Positions 8,511-16,428 of a DNA stretch of 64,000 bases are shown here, in pieces. The notes under the pieces were generated by a model, which saw nothing but the letters and a program-made list of their open reading frames with translations, was not told the origin of the DNA and did no database searches. How positions within the stretch are numbered: the first letter of the stretch is position 1; the number at the start of each line of letters is the position of its first letter. The position numbers were made by a program, and so were the translations under genes. Source of the stretch: Thermopetrobacter sp964430935 (GTDB lineage: Bacteria; Pseudomonadota; Alphaproteobacteria; Rhizobiales; Aestuariivirgaceae); NCBI GenBank assembly GCA_964430935.1, contig CAYSHK010000039.1:66683-130682 (forward strand), in the 5' to 3' direction.

Positions 8511-8539
8511 TCTATAGCCGTTTGTGGCCGAAGGCACAA
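8511..8539 (-). promoter_or_regulatory. Probable regA promoter with overlapping palindrome
   Basis: On the minus strand TTGTGC (8539-8534), a 17-bp spacer and TATAGA (8516-8511) form a strong sigma-70-like promoter giving a roughly 60-base leader. The -35 end overlaps the inverted repeat TTTGTG-N8-CACAAA at 8521-8540, a candidate operator for autoregulation or for another dimeric regulator. Confidence 0.6.
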
Positions 8540-8583
8540 ATTTTGCGCAGTGCGGAACGCTTCGTCCGCCGCCCGTACGAGGG

Positions 8584-9969
8584 TCAGGAGGCCGTGTCCG
8601 CCTCCAGGACATGCCGCGGCCATGCCACCCGCACGATGGCGCCATGTTCCGGGGCCGGCCGGTTGGCCAGACCGAGCACCGCTCCGGTGCGCTCCAGCAG
8701 GGTCTTGGCGATGAAGAAGCCCAGTCCCATGCCGTGGGCCCTTTCGTCGCCCTCCGCTCCGTCGGGAGCCGCGTAGTAGTTGCCGCGCGTGGTGACGAAG
8801 GGTTCGCCGAGCCTGTCCATGACCGCCTCGGAGAAACCGGTGCCGTCGTCCATGATCGTCACCGCGATCTCCTCGTCGTCCCATTCCGCCTCGATGACGA
8901 CCTCGGATTCGGCGAAGTCGCCCGCGTTCTCCACGATGTTGCCCAGCCCGTAGAGAATGCCCGGATTCCGGCGGATCACCGGTTCCGGAGAGGGCCTGCC
9001 GTCCGCTCCCTCGCGGGCGACGATCTCCAGCCGCACGTCGAGGTCGGGCCCGCGCACCGGCTCCATGATCTCCTCGAGCATCACGGTGAACTTCACCCGT
9101 GCCAGCATGGCGTCGCTCTGCGCGCGATGGTCGGCCAGCCGCGAGAGGATCTCCCGGCACCGCTCCGCCTGCGAAACCAGCAGATCCAGATCCTCGCAGA
9201 ATCCCCTGCGTTCCTCCGGACAGGCCCCCGGATCCTCCGGACATTCCCGCCGCAGCTCCTTGGCGACCACCGAGATGGTGGCCAGCGGCGTGCCCAGTTC
9301 GTGGGCCGCCGCCGCCGCCAGCCCGTCCAGCGCGTAGAGCTGCTGCTGCCGGGCCAGCGCCAGCTCCGCCGCCGCCAGGGCTTCCGCCATCTCCCGGGTC
9401 TCCCGCGCCACCCGCTGCACGTAGAGCGCGGTGAACACGATGCCGGAGACCAGCGCCCCCCACATGCCCCACACGTACAGGGGCGGCGGTTCGAACCGCT
9501 GCCCCGGCCACCAGGGAAGGGGCATGTGGAAGAAGGCGAGGGCGGTGATCAGGCCCAGCGCCAGTCCGCCCAGAACCATCGTCCGTTCCGAGGGCAGGCT
9601 GGCGGCGGAGATGATGACCGGGGCGAGGAACAGGAAGGCGAAGGGATTGTACAGTCCGCCCGTGAGGAACAGGAGGCTGGCCAGCTGGATGATGTCGAAG
9701 GCCAGAAGCAGGGCGGCGTGCCGTTCGTCCAGACGCGTGGTGGTGCGCCAGCGCAGGGTGAGCACGATGTTCAGCCAGGCGGTGATGGCGATCACCAGCA
9801 TCGCCGGCCAGAAGGGCATCTCGAACCCGAGCACGAGCGACACGAAGAGCACGGCCGCCAGCTGGCCCAGGACGGCGAGCCAGCGCAGCCGCACGAGCGT
9901 CTCCAGTCGCACGCCGCGCTCCCGGCCGGTCTTGATGCGGTCCATGGCCGGCGGAACGGTTTCCGTCAT
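8584..9969 (-). CDS. regB: Redox sensor histidine kinase RegB/PrrB/ActS
   Basis: Membrane kinase that senses redox state and phosphorylates RegA. The 461-residue protein has six N-terminal membrane helices (about 28-185) with the RegB quinone-sensing motif GGLYNPF at 104-110, the H-box HELGTPLATI with His223, and a GHKL ATPase domain (GNIVENAGDFA, DDGTGF, GMGLGFFIAKTL). The conserved redox cysteine is Cys271 in ERCREIL. Unusually, the stretch between the H-box and that cysteine carries three more cysteines (243, 250, 258). In Rhodobacter, regB is divergent from senC-regA; here regB and regA point the same way and only senC is divergent. Confidence 0.95.
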   Translation of the reverse strand: MTETVPPAMDRIKTGRERGVRLETLVRLRWLAVLGQLAAVLFVSLVLGFEMPFWPAMLVIAITAWLNIVLTLRWRTTTRLDERHAALLLAFDIIQLASLLFLTGGLYNPFAFLFLAPVIISAASLPSERTMVLGGLALGLITALAFFHMPLPWWPGQRFEPPPLYVWGMWGALVSGIVFTALYVQRVARETREMAEALAAAELALARQQQLYALDGLAAAAAHELGTPLATISVVAKELRRECPEDPGACPEERRGFCEDLDLLVSQAERCREILSRLADHRAQSDAMLARVKFTVMLEEIMEPVRGPDLDVRLEIVAREGADGRPSPEPVIRRNPGILYGLGNIVENAGDFAESEVVIEAEWDDEEIAVTIMDDGTGFSEAVMDRLGEPFVTTRGNYYAAPDGAEGDERAHGMGLGFFIAKTLLERTGAVLGLANRPAPEHGAIVRVAWPRHVLEADTAS

Positions 9970-10007
9970 GTGGCAGTCCAGCTCCAGAGAAATTGTCCGA
10001 TGTCAAT

Positions 10008-10035
10008 TTGCACCGCTTCGCGTCCCCGCTATAGT
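10008..10035 (+). promoter_or_regulatory. Probable senC promoter
   Basis: TTGCAC, a 16-bp spacer and TATAGT lie in the regB-senC divergent gap. The predicted start near 10042 leaves a leader of about 27 bases to the chosen senC ATG. Confidence 0.6.
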
Positions 10036-10068
10036 GCGCCCGTCCCATCTTACATGGATTGCACAGTC

Positions 10069-10692
10069 ATGGCCAAGAACACCGGAAAATCCGCCGTGCC
10101 CCTGCTGGCCGCCGTCGCCGTGGCGGTGATCGCCTCCATCGGACTGCTGTTCTGGCTGGCCGGCAACCGCAAGGACGGCGCGGACCAGCCCGTGATCGGC
10201 GGCGCCTTCGAGCTCGTCGATCAGAACGGACGGCCCTTCACGGAGAAGGATCTGAAGGGAAAGTATTCGCTGATCTATTTCGGCTACACCTACTGTCCGG
10301 ACGTCTGTCCCACCGAGCTCCAGACCATGACCCAGGCCCTGGAGATGCTGGGGCCGCTGGCCGGGAAGATCCGTCCCGTCATGATCTCGGTGGATCCGGA
10401 GCGGGACACGCCGGAGGTGCTGAAGGAATATCTGACGAATTTCTATCCGGGATTCGTCGGACTGACGGGAACCCCGGATCAGGTGCGCAAGGCCGGCCGG
10501 GCCTATCGCGTCTTCTACCGCAGAACGGACGAGAAGAGCGCCTCGGACTATCTGATGGACCATTCCTCGATCGTGTATCTCATGGATCCCGAGGGCAGAT
10601 ACCTGAAGCATTTCGCCTACGGCACGTCCCCGGAGAAGATGGCCGAGGGCATCCGCAAGGCGATCGAGAAGTACGAGGGCAGATCCTCCTGA
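10069..10692 (+). CDS. senC: SCO1/SenC/PrrC-family copper chaperone
   Basis: Membrane-anchored thioredoxin-fold protein that delivers copper to cytochrome c oxidase and, in purple bacteria, connects to the Reg system. The 207-residue product has one N-terminal helix (about 10-31), the copper-binding CPDVC motif (Cys76, Cys80) and the conserved third ligand histidine in DYLMDHSSIVYL. Divergent from regB, which supports the SenC/PrrC assignment. The start is uncertain: an ATG at 10054 would add MDCTV, but neither has a clear ribosome site and the promoter position favours 10069. Confidence 0.93.
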   Translation: MAKNTGKSAVPLLAAVAVAVIASIGLLFWLAGNRKDGADQPVIGGAFELVDQNGRPFTEKDLKGKYSLIYFGYTYCPDVCPTELQTMTQALEMLGPLAGKIRPVMISVDPERDTPEVLKEYLTNFYPGFVGLTGTPDQVRKAGRAYRVFYRRTDEKSASDYLMDHSSIVYLMDPEGRYLKHFAYGTSPEKMAEGIRKAIEKYEGRSS

Positions 10693-10702
10693 GAGCCGGG
10701 GG

Positions 10703-10717
10703 CCGGAGCTCCTCCGG
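10703..10717. terminator. Short hairpin between convergent senC and hemW
   Basis: CCGGAG-CTC-CTCCGG forms a tight six-pair hairpin between the two converging genes. No T-run follows, so its role as a terminator is tentative. Confidence 0.35.
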
Positions 10718-10724
10718 ACATCCA

Positions 10725-11867
10725 TCACAGCAGTTCGAGGACGATCCGGTCGAGCACCGGCAGACCTTCTGCGGTGACCGTGATCCGTCCGTCGGAGCGT
10801 CGCAGCAGTCCCTCGCGCAGCAGAACGTCGATGCGTTCCTCCGGAAGCCGCGCGCCACCCAGCTCCGCCAGCCGCTCCACGTCGACCCCTTCCCGCGTGC
10901 GCAGGGCCATCAGCAGGTATTCCACGGCCTGTTCGCGGGGGCCGAGGATGTCCGTCTCCGCGATGCCGCCCCGATGCGCCGTCGCCAGCCAGCGGCCGGG
11001 CGCGCGGAACGCCCGCAGGGCCAGCCGCCCCCCGGAGGAGACGATGCGCGAATGGGCGCCGGGGCCTATGCCGGCATATTCGCCGTAGCGCCAGTAGAGC
11101 AGATTGTGGCGGCATTCCTCTCCCGGCACCGCATGGTTGGACACCTCGTAGCGGGCGAGGCCCGCCGCGCCGGTCCTCCGTCCGGTGATCCGGAACATGC
11201 GGAGCGAGGCCTCCTCGTCCGGCAGGATCAGACGCCCCCGTTCGTGCAGCCGGAAGAAGGGCGTCTCCGGCTCCATGGTCAGCTGATAGGCCGAAAGATG
11301 GGCCGGCTCCAGCGCCAGCGCCCGTTCCAGCTCCCCTTCCCATTGGTCCGGGTCCTGCCCCGGCCGGCCGTAGATGAGGTCGAACGAGGCCCGGGGGAAG
11401 TGCCGTCGGGCCGCCTCCCACGCCGCCATCGCGTCGGCGACGGAGTGGGTGCGGCCCAGCATGCGCAGGGCGTCGTCGTCCAGCGCTTGGATGCCGAGGG
11501 ACAGGCGGTTGACACCGGCCGCCGCCATGTCGCGGAACCGCCCGGCCTCCGAACTTGTCGGATTGGCCTCCAGCGTGATCTCCGCGTCCGCGGCCACCGT
11601 CCACAGCGCGGCGATCCGCTCCAGCAGTTCACCGACGAGATCCGGCGGCATCAGGGACGGCGTGCCGCCGCCGAAGAACACCGAGGAGACGGTGCGCCCC
11701 GGAGCGCGTCGCGCGAACCATTCCAGGGCGCGCAGAAACGCCGTCCGCCAGACGGGGACGTCCACGGTCGCCGCGACATGGGAGTTGAAGTCGCAGTAGG
11801 GACACTTGGACAGGCAGAAGGGCCAGTGGACGTAGACGCCGAAACCGGTGTCCCGCGCTCCGGTCAT
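10725..11867 (-). CDS. hemW: Radical SAM heme chaperone HemW
   Basis: HemW-type proteins bind heme and hand it to respiratory enzymes; they were long misnamed as anaerobic coproporphyrinogen oxidase. The 380-residue protein has the radical SAM cluster motif C-x3-C-x2-C (Cys18, 22, 25 in CLSKCPYCD), then the SAM-binding FFGGGTPSL and EANPTS segments, and a C-terminal winged-helix region ending in DRIVLELL. It lacks the N-terminal extension of true HemN. Its ATG overlaps the rdgB stop by four bases; order rph, rdgB, hemW is a common alphaproteobacterial operon. Confidence 0.94.
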   Translation of the reverse strand: MTGARDTGFGVYVHWPFCLSKCPYCDFNSHVAATVDVPVWRTAFLRALEWFARRAPGRTVSSVFFGGGTPSLMPPDLVGELLERIAALWTVAADAEITLEANPTSSEAGRFRDMAAAGVNRLSLGIQALDDDALRMLGRTHSVADAMAAWEAARRHFPRASFDLIYGRPGQDPDQWEGELERALALEPAHLSAYQLTMEPETPFFRLHERGRLILPDEEASLRMFRITGRRTGAAGLARYEVSNHAVPGEECRHNLLYWRYGEYAGIGPGAHSRIVSSGGRLALRAFRAPGRWLATAHRGGIAETDILGPREQAVEYLLMALRTREGVDVERLAELGGARLPEERIDVLLREGLLRRSDGRITVTAEGLPVLDRIVLELL

Positions 11868-12487
11868 CCGCCGGCGGCTCCGCGCAGGGCGGCCAGAAGC
11901 TTCTCGAAGGCCCGCGCCCGGTGGCTCATGGCATGCTTGCGCTCCGGTTCCATCTCGGCGAAGGTGATGTCGTGCCCTTCCGGAACGAACACCGGATCGT
12001 AGCCGAACCCCCTGTTCCCCCGGGGCGGCCAGACGAGGCGGCCATGGACGTGGCCCTCGAACACCTCCGCTCCGCCGTCCGGCCAGGCCAGGGCCAGCGC
12101 GCAGGTGAAATGGGCTCCGCGGGCTTCCGGCCCGGTCGCGCCAGCGGCCCGCAGCTTCTCCTCGATCTTCCGCATGGCCATGTCGAAATCCTTCTCCGGT
12201 CCGCCCCAGCGGGCCGAATGGATGCCCGGCTCGCCGCCGAGCGCGTCCACGCACAGTCCCGAATCGTCCGCCAGGGCCGGCAAGCCGGAGGCTTCCGCCG
12301 CCGCCCGGGCCTTGATGAGGGCGTTCTCGGCGAAGGTCGCGCCGTCCTCCACCGGCTCGGGCAGCCCCAGCTCCCCGGCGGAGACGGCCTCGTAGCCGAG
12401 CGGCTCGAGCAACGCGTTGATCTCCCGCACCTTTCCGGGATTGTGGGAGGCAACGACGATGCGCGCGCCCTTCTCCAACGGTCTCAT
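11864..12487 (-). CDS. rdgB: XTP/dITP pyrophosphatase (RdgB/HAM1)
   Basis: Removes non-canonical purine nucleoside triphosphates (XTP, ITP) from the pool. The 207-residue protein begins with the family signature ASHNPGKVREI, contains DDSGLCVDAL (catalytic acidic patch), GFGYDPVF and the C-terminal SHRARAFE motif. Start ATG at 12487 shares four bases with the rph stop codon, and its own stop overlaps the hemW start in the same way, so translation is coupled through the three genes. Confidence 0.95.
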   Translation of the reverse strand: MRPLEKGARIVVASHNPGKVREINALLEPLGYEAVSAGELGLPEPVEDGATFAENALIKARAAAEASGLPALADDSGLCVDALGGEPGIHSARWGGPEKDFDMAMRKIEEKLRAAGATGPEARGAHFTCALALAWPDGGAEVFEGHVHGRLVWPPRGNRGFGYDPVFVPEGHDITFAEMEPERKHAMSHRARAFEKLLAALRGAAGG

Positions 12488-13203
12488 GTCTCCACTCCGG
12501 TCGCCCGCGCCTGTGCCGCCACCAGCTCGCGGATGCCCTTGCGGGCCAGCCGCAGCATCTCGTCGAACTGCTCCTCCGTGAAGGGTTCCTCCTCGGCGGT
12601 CGCCTGGATCTCCACCAGCCCGCCGGCTCCGGTCATGACGAAATTGGCGTCCGTCTCCGCCTCGGAATCCTCCACGTATTCCAGGTCGAGGATCACCTCG
12701 CCCCCATGGACGCCGCAGGAGACGGCCGCCACGTGATCCTTCAGCGGATCCCTGTCCAGCATCTCCCGGGCCATCATCCAGTCGACGCACTGGCGCAGCG
12801 CCACCCAGCCTCCGGTGATGGAGGCGCAGCGGGTTCCGCCGTCGGCCTGAAGCACGTCGCAGTCGATGGTGATCTGCCGTTCGCCCAGCGCCTCGAGGTC
12901 CACGACGGCGCGCAGGGAGCGGCCGATCAGCCTCTGGATCTCCTGCGTGCGGCCGGTCTGTCCGCTCTTCGCCTCGCGGCGCATGCGCTCCCCGGTGGCG
13001 CGGGGCAGCATGCCGTATTCCGCCGTCACCCATCCGCGGCCCAGTCCGCGCATCCATCCCGGCACCCGTTCCTCCAGCGAGGCGGTGCACAGCACCCTGG
13101 TGTGACCCATGGAGATCAGGCACGAGCCTTCGGCATGGCGCGAAACGCCCACTTCCAGCGTGACGGGCCGCATTTCGTCGTTCTTCCGTTTCGAGGGGCG
13201 CAT
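12484..13203 (-). CDS. rph: Ribonuclease PH
   Basis: Phosphorolytic 3'-5' exoribonuclease that trims tRNA 3' ends. The 239-residue product shows the family N-terminus MRPSKRKNDEMRPV, substrate residues in the segment from AEYGMLPRAT to RTQEIQRLIGRSLRAV, and the phosphate site in CDVLQADGGTR. The ATG at 13203 follows GGAAAGGACGAC; a longer in-frame extension has no similarity. First gene of the rph-rdgB-hemW operon. In many alphaproteobacteria hrcA is divergent from rph; here mutM lies upstream on the same strand instead. Confidence 0.95.
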   Translation of the reverse strand: MRPSKRKNDEMRPVTLEVGVSRHAEGSCLISMGHTRVLCTASLEERVPGWMRGLGRGWVTAEYGMLPRATGERMRREAKSGQTGRTQEIQRLIGRSLRAVVDLEALGERQITIDCDVLQADGGTRCASITGGWVALRQCVDWMMAREMLDRDPLKDHVAAVSCGVHGGEVILDLEYVEDSEAETDANFVMTGAGGLVEIQATAEEEPFTEEQFDEMLRLARKGIRELVAAQARATGVET

Positions 13204-13284
13204 GTCGTCCTTTCCGTTCTCGTGTTGCCGCCGCTGGACATGGCGATAGGGCATGGCGGCGGACGGGTCAATATCGCTTCGGCT

Positions 13285-14172
13285 TCAGCGCTGGCAGTGC
13301 GGGCAGAAGAAGGTGCCGCGGCCGCTCTGCACGATCCGTCGCACGGGCCGTCCGCAGCCGGTGCAGGGATCGCCCTCCCGGCCGTAGACGGCGAAATGCT
13401 GCTGGAAGCCGCCAGCCTCGCCGTTCACGCGCGCATGGTCGCGCAAGGTGGAGCCGCCCGCCGCGATGGCCTCCAGCAGGACGTCGCGCACCGCCGCGAC
13501 CAGCCTCTCGAGTCTCGGCGTGGGACGTCCCGACGGGGCGAGGGTGTCCGCCCGGCGCCGCGGCGATATGCCGGCCCGGAACAGGGCCTCGCAGACGTAG
13601 ATGTTGCCCAGACCGGCCACCACCGTCTGGTCCAGCAGGGCGGTCTTGATGCCGCCCCGTCTTCCCCGCAGCGCCTCCGCCAGATGCTCCGGAGTGAACT
13701 CCGGTCCCAGCGGTTCGGGGCCCAGACGGGCGAGCGCGGGGTGCCTGCCGGCGTCTTCCGTGGCCACGATGTCGAAGAAGCCGAAGCGGCGGGGATCGGT
13801 GTGGATCACGCGGCTCCGGTCCTCCAGGACGAGGACCAGATGGTCGTGCGGTCCCGGCTCCCGTTCCGCCGGCCCGTGGAAGTAGAACTCCCCGAGCGCC
13901 CGCGGCTGCGCACCGTCGCCGGGCCAGACCGTGAAGCGCCCGCTCATCCCGAGGTGGCACAGGACCGTTTCCCCGGTGTCGAGGTCCCAAAGCATGTATT
14001 TCGCGCGTCGGCGCAGACGTTCGATCCGCGATCCCTCCAGCCGCGCGGCGAACCCTTCCGGCCACGGAAGCCGCAGCCGCCGCCCGGACGTGCGCGCGGA
14101 AACGATCCTGCGCCCTTCCATGTGCGGCTTCAGACCGCGCAGAACCGTTTCGACCTCGGGAAGTTCCGGCAC
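13285..14172 (-). CDS. mutM: Formamidopyrimidine-DNA glycosylase
   Basis: Excises oxidised purines such as 8-oxoguanine and nicks the resulting site. The 295-residue enzyme starts PELPEVET, where Pro2 and Glu3 are the catalytic residues after methionine removal; it has the conserved Lys in KYML, the helix-two-turn-helix region (LLDQTVVAGLGNIYVCEALF) and an intact zinc finger (CTGC near 273 and CPHC at the end). Sits 81 bases upstream of rph and 16 bases downstream of an EamA gene, so it could share a transcript with either. Confidence 0.95.
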   Translation of the reverse strand: MPELPEVETVLRGLKPHMEGRRIVSARTSGRRLRLPWPEGFAARLEGSRIERLRRRAKYMLWDLDTGETVLCHLGMSGRFTVWPGDGAQPRALGEFYFHGPAEREPGPHDHLVLVLEDRSRVIHTDPRRFGFFDIVATEDAGRHPALARLGPEPLGPEFTPEHLAEALRGRRGGIKTALLDQTVVAGLGNIYVCEALFRAGISPRRRADTLAPSGRPTPRLERLVAAVRDVLLEAIAAGGSTLRDHARVNGEAGGFQQHFAVYGREGDPCTGCGRPVRRIVQSGRGTFFCPHCQR

Positions 14173-14188
14173 AGCTCCGCTCCTCCTC

Positions 14189-15067
14189 TCAACCGTCCAT
14201 GCGGACCGCCCGCTCGCGATAGTAGACGACGAGCCCGGCGACCGCCACGACCAGGGCGCCGACGACGGTCCAGAAATCCGGAACGTCCCCGAACCACAGC
14301 CAGCCGATGAGGATCATCCAGCCCAGCTGCGAATAGACGAAGGGCGCGAGCAGGGAGGCATCCGCGCGCCGGTGGGCCTCGGCCAGCAGGAAATGGCCGA
14401 CCGAGCCCGCCAGACCCGCGAGCGCCAGATAGGCCCATTCCCCGCCGCGGGGAAGCGCGGGACCGGCGGCGAGCAGGGGCAGGGAGAGGACGGCGCCCGA
14501 CGCGGTGGACCAGAACAGAGAGGAAATGGCGGCGTCCCGCCCGCCGACGCGTCTCGTCAGGATCTGGTAGAAGGCGAGCGTCAGGGCCGCGCCGAGGGAG
14601 AGGAACATGGCGGGGTGGAAGGCGTCCGTTCCCGGCCGGAGCACGAGCATGACCCCGAGAAAGCCGAGGGCGACGGCGCTCCACCGGCGCCAGCCGACCC
14701 TTTCGCCGAGCAGCAGGGGGGAAAGCAGGCACACCCACAGCGGCGAGGAGAAGAGAATGGCGGAAGTCTGGGCCAGCTGGAGGTGCTTCACCGCCACGAA
14801 GTTGAGCAGGGTGGCGCCCACCATCAGCGCTCCGCGCAACAGCTGCAGGCGCAGGTGGGCGGTGCGCCACATGGCCGACTTCCAGACCGTCCATCCGATG
14901 ATGGCGATGAAGGCCGTGCCGAAGGCGTAGCGCCCCGCCACCACGACGCCCGGCGGAAGGGTGCGCACGAGATGCTTGGCCGTGGCGTCCAGGACGGAGA
15001 ACAGCGCGAAGGCGCTGATCATCATCAGAATTCCGGACGCAGGGGATGTGGGATGCGCGGATTTCAC
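14189..15067 (-). CDS. EamA/DMT-family transporter
   Basis: A 292-residue inner-membrane protein with ten predicted helices in two EamA repeats (residues about 12-142 and 152-285). The FSSPLWVCLLSPLLLGERV segment at the end of the first repeat is typical. It is of the RhaT/YdcZ-like metabolite exporter class; substrate unknown. Only 16 bases separate it from mutM. It is distinct from the transporter at 3162-4022, with little similarity beyond the family fold. Confidence 0.85.
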   Translation of the reverse strand: MKSAHPTSPASGILMMISAFALFSVLDATAKHLVRTLPPGVVVAGRYAFGTAFIAIIGWTVWKSAMWRTAHLRLQLLRGALMVGATLLNFVAVKHLQLAQTSAILFSSPLWVCLLSPLLLGERVGWRRWSAVALGFLGVMLVLRPGTDAFHPAMFLSLGAALTLAFYQILTRRVGGRDAAISSLFWSTASGAVLSLPLLAAGPALPRGGEWAYLALAGLAGSVGHFLLAEAHRRADASLLAPFVYSQLGWMILIGWLWFGDVPDFWTVVGALVVAVAGLVVYYRERAVRMDG

Positions 15068-15170
15068 GATCTGGTTGTGATCCTTCCTCGCGAAGCTTGC
15101 ATGCTTGCCGGATAGTTTCTACAGAACGGGGCAAACAAGAACCACCACGACTTTCTCAGGGAGAGGGATC

Positions 15171-16355
15171 ATGTTCCGCAAGCTTCTCGCCGCCACCCTG
15201 GTGCTCGGTGTCTCGGCCGCTGCCGTCGCGGCCGCCGAAGTGAAGATCGGTTTCGTCACCACGCTGACCACGCCGGCCGCCGTGATCGGCCGCGACATGG
15301 TCGATGCCGCGAAACTGGCGGTGAAGCACATGGGCGGCAGGATGGCGGGTCTCGACGTGAAGCTGATCGTCGAGGACGACGGTTTCCGCCCCGACGTGGG
15401 CCGTCAGAAGACGGTGAAGCTCGTCAAGCAGGACGGCGTCGACTTCCTGACGGGATACATCTGGAGCCATGTCCTTCTGGCGTCGCGCAAGCCCGCGCTG
15501 GACGCCGGCAAGTTCCTCATCTCCGCCAACGCCGGTCCCTCTCCGCTGGCGGGCAGGCTGTGCCACGAGAACTTCTTCTCCGCCTCCTGGCAGAACGACC
15601 AGGTTCCCATGGCCATGGGCGAGGTGCTCAACCAGCTCGGCGTGAAGACCCTCTACGTCATCGCCCCCAACTACGCCGCCGGCAAGAACATCGTCGCCGG
15701 CGTGACGCGCACCTTCAAGGGCAGGATCCTCGGGCGCGATTTCACGAAGTGGGGCAAGGACGCCCAGCTCGATTTCTCCGCGGAGCTGGCGAAGGCGAAG
15801 GCCTCCGGCGCACAGGCCCTGTTCGCCTTCTATCCCGGCAAGGCGGGCGGCGCCTTCATCAAGCAGTACGCGCAGGCGGGGCTGGAGAAGTCGATGAAGC
15901 TGTTCACCGTGTTCACGGTGGACGCCATCTCGCTTCCGAAGTTCAGGAAGGCCGGGCTGAAAGTGGTGCTGGGCAGCCGTTCGACCCATTTCTGGAGCCC
16001 GGATCTGGACAATCCCGCCAACCGGCGGTTCGTCGCCGATTTCCGCAAGGAATACGGCCGCTATCCGTCCTTCTACGCCGCCCAGGCCTATGACGCGATC
16101 AATCTGATCCGTGCCGGCGTGGAGGGCGCGAAGGGCGACCTGAAGAACAAGGACGCCATCCGGGCGGCCATGAAGAAGGCCGATTTCGGATCCGTGCGCG
16201 GCAAGTTCACCTACGGAAACAACCATTTCCCGATCCAGAACTTCTATCTGCGCGAGGTCGTGGAGGATCCGGACGGCAACTGGACTTCCCGTATCGTCAG
16301 GACCGTCTACCGCAACCACCAGGACCCCTACGCGAAGGAATGTCCGCTGAAGTGA
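15171..16355 (+). CDS. Branched-chain amino-acid-type ABC transporter, periplasmic binding protein
   Basis: Ligand-binding subunit of the complete transporter encoded by the next four genes. The 394-residue protein has a cleavable signal peptide (KLLAATLVLGVSAAAVAAA) and a Periplasmic_binding_protein type 1 fold (EVKIGFVTTLTTPAAVIGRD onward). The ATG at 15171 follows GAGAGGGATC. Family members bind leucine/isoleucine/valine but also urea, amides or aromatic acids, so the ligand is not defined. A hairpin just after the stop probably limits read-through into the permease genes, giving excess binding protein. Confidence 0.9.
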   Translation: MFRKLLAATLVLGVSAAAVAAAEVKIGFVTTLTTPAAVIGRDMVDAAKLAVKHMGGRMAGLDVKLIVEDDGFRPDVGRQKTVKLVKQDGVDFLTGYIWSHVLLASRKPALDAGKFLISANAGPSPLAGRLCHENFFSASWQNDQVPMAMGEVLNQLGVKTLYVIAPNYAAGKNIVAGVTRTFKGRILGRDFTKWGKDAQLDFSAELAKAKASGAQALFAFYPGKAGGAFIKQYAQAGLEKSMKLFTVFTVDAISLPKFRKAGLKVVLGSRSTHFWSPDLDNPANRRFVADFRKEYGRYPSFYAAQAYDAINLIRAGVEGAKGDLKNKDAIRAAMKKADFGSVRGKFTYGNNHFPIQNFYLREVVEDPDGNWTSRIVRTVYRNHQDPYAKECPLK

Positions 16356-16360
16356 CGCCG

Positions 16361-16397
16361 CGGACCGCCATCCTCCGCGGGGGTGGCGGTCCGTTTC
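16361..16397 (+). terminator. Intra-operon hairpin after the binding-protein gene
   Basis: CGGACCGCCA (16361-16370) pairs perfectly with TGGCGGTCCG (16384-16393) around a 13-base loop and is followed by TTTCT. It likely acts as a partial terminator or mRNA 3' stabiliser so that the binding protein is made in excess over the membrane components. Confidence 0.65.
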
Positions 16398-16428
16398 TCC
16401 GCCACGCCGCACGGGCCGGATACGACGC

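Noticed and set aside
10054..10068. ATG at 10054 as the senC start
   Set aside because: It would leave only about 12 bases after the predicted transcript start, and the extra residues MDCTV are not typical; kept as an alternative.
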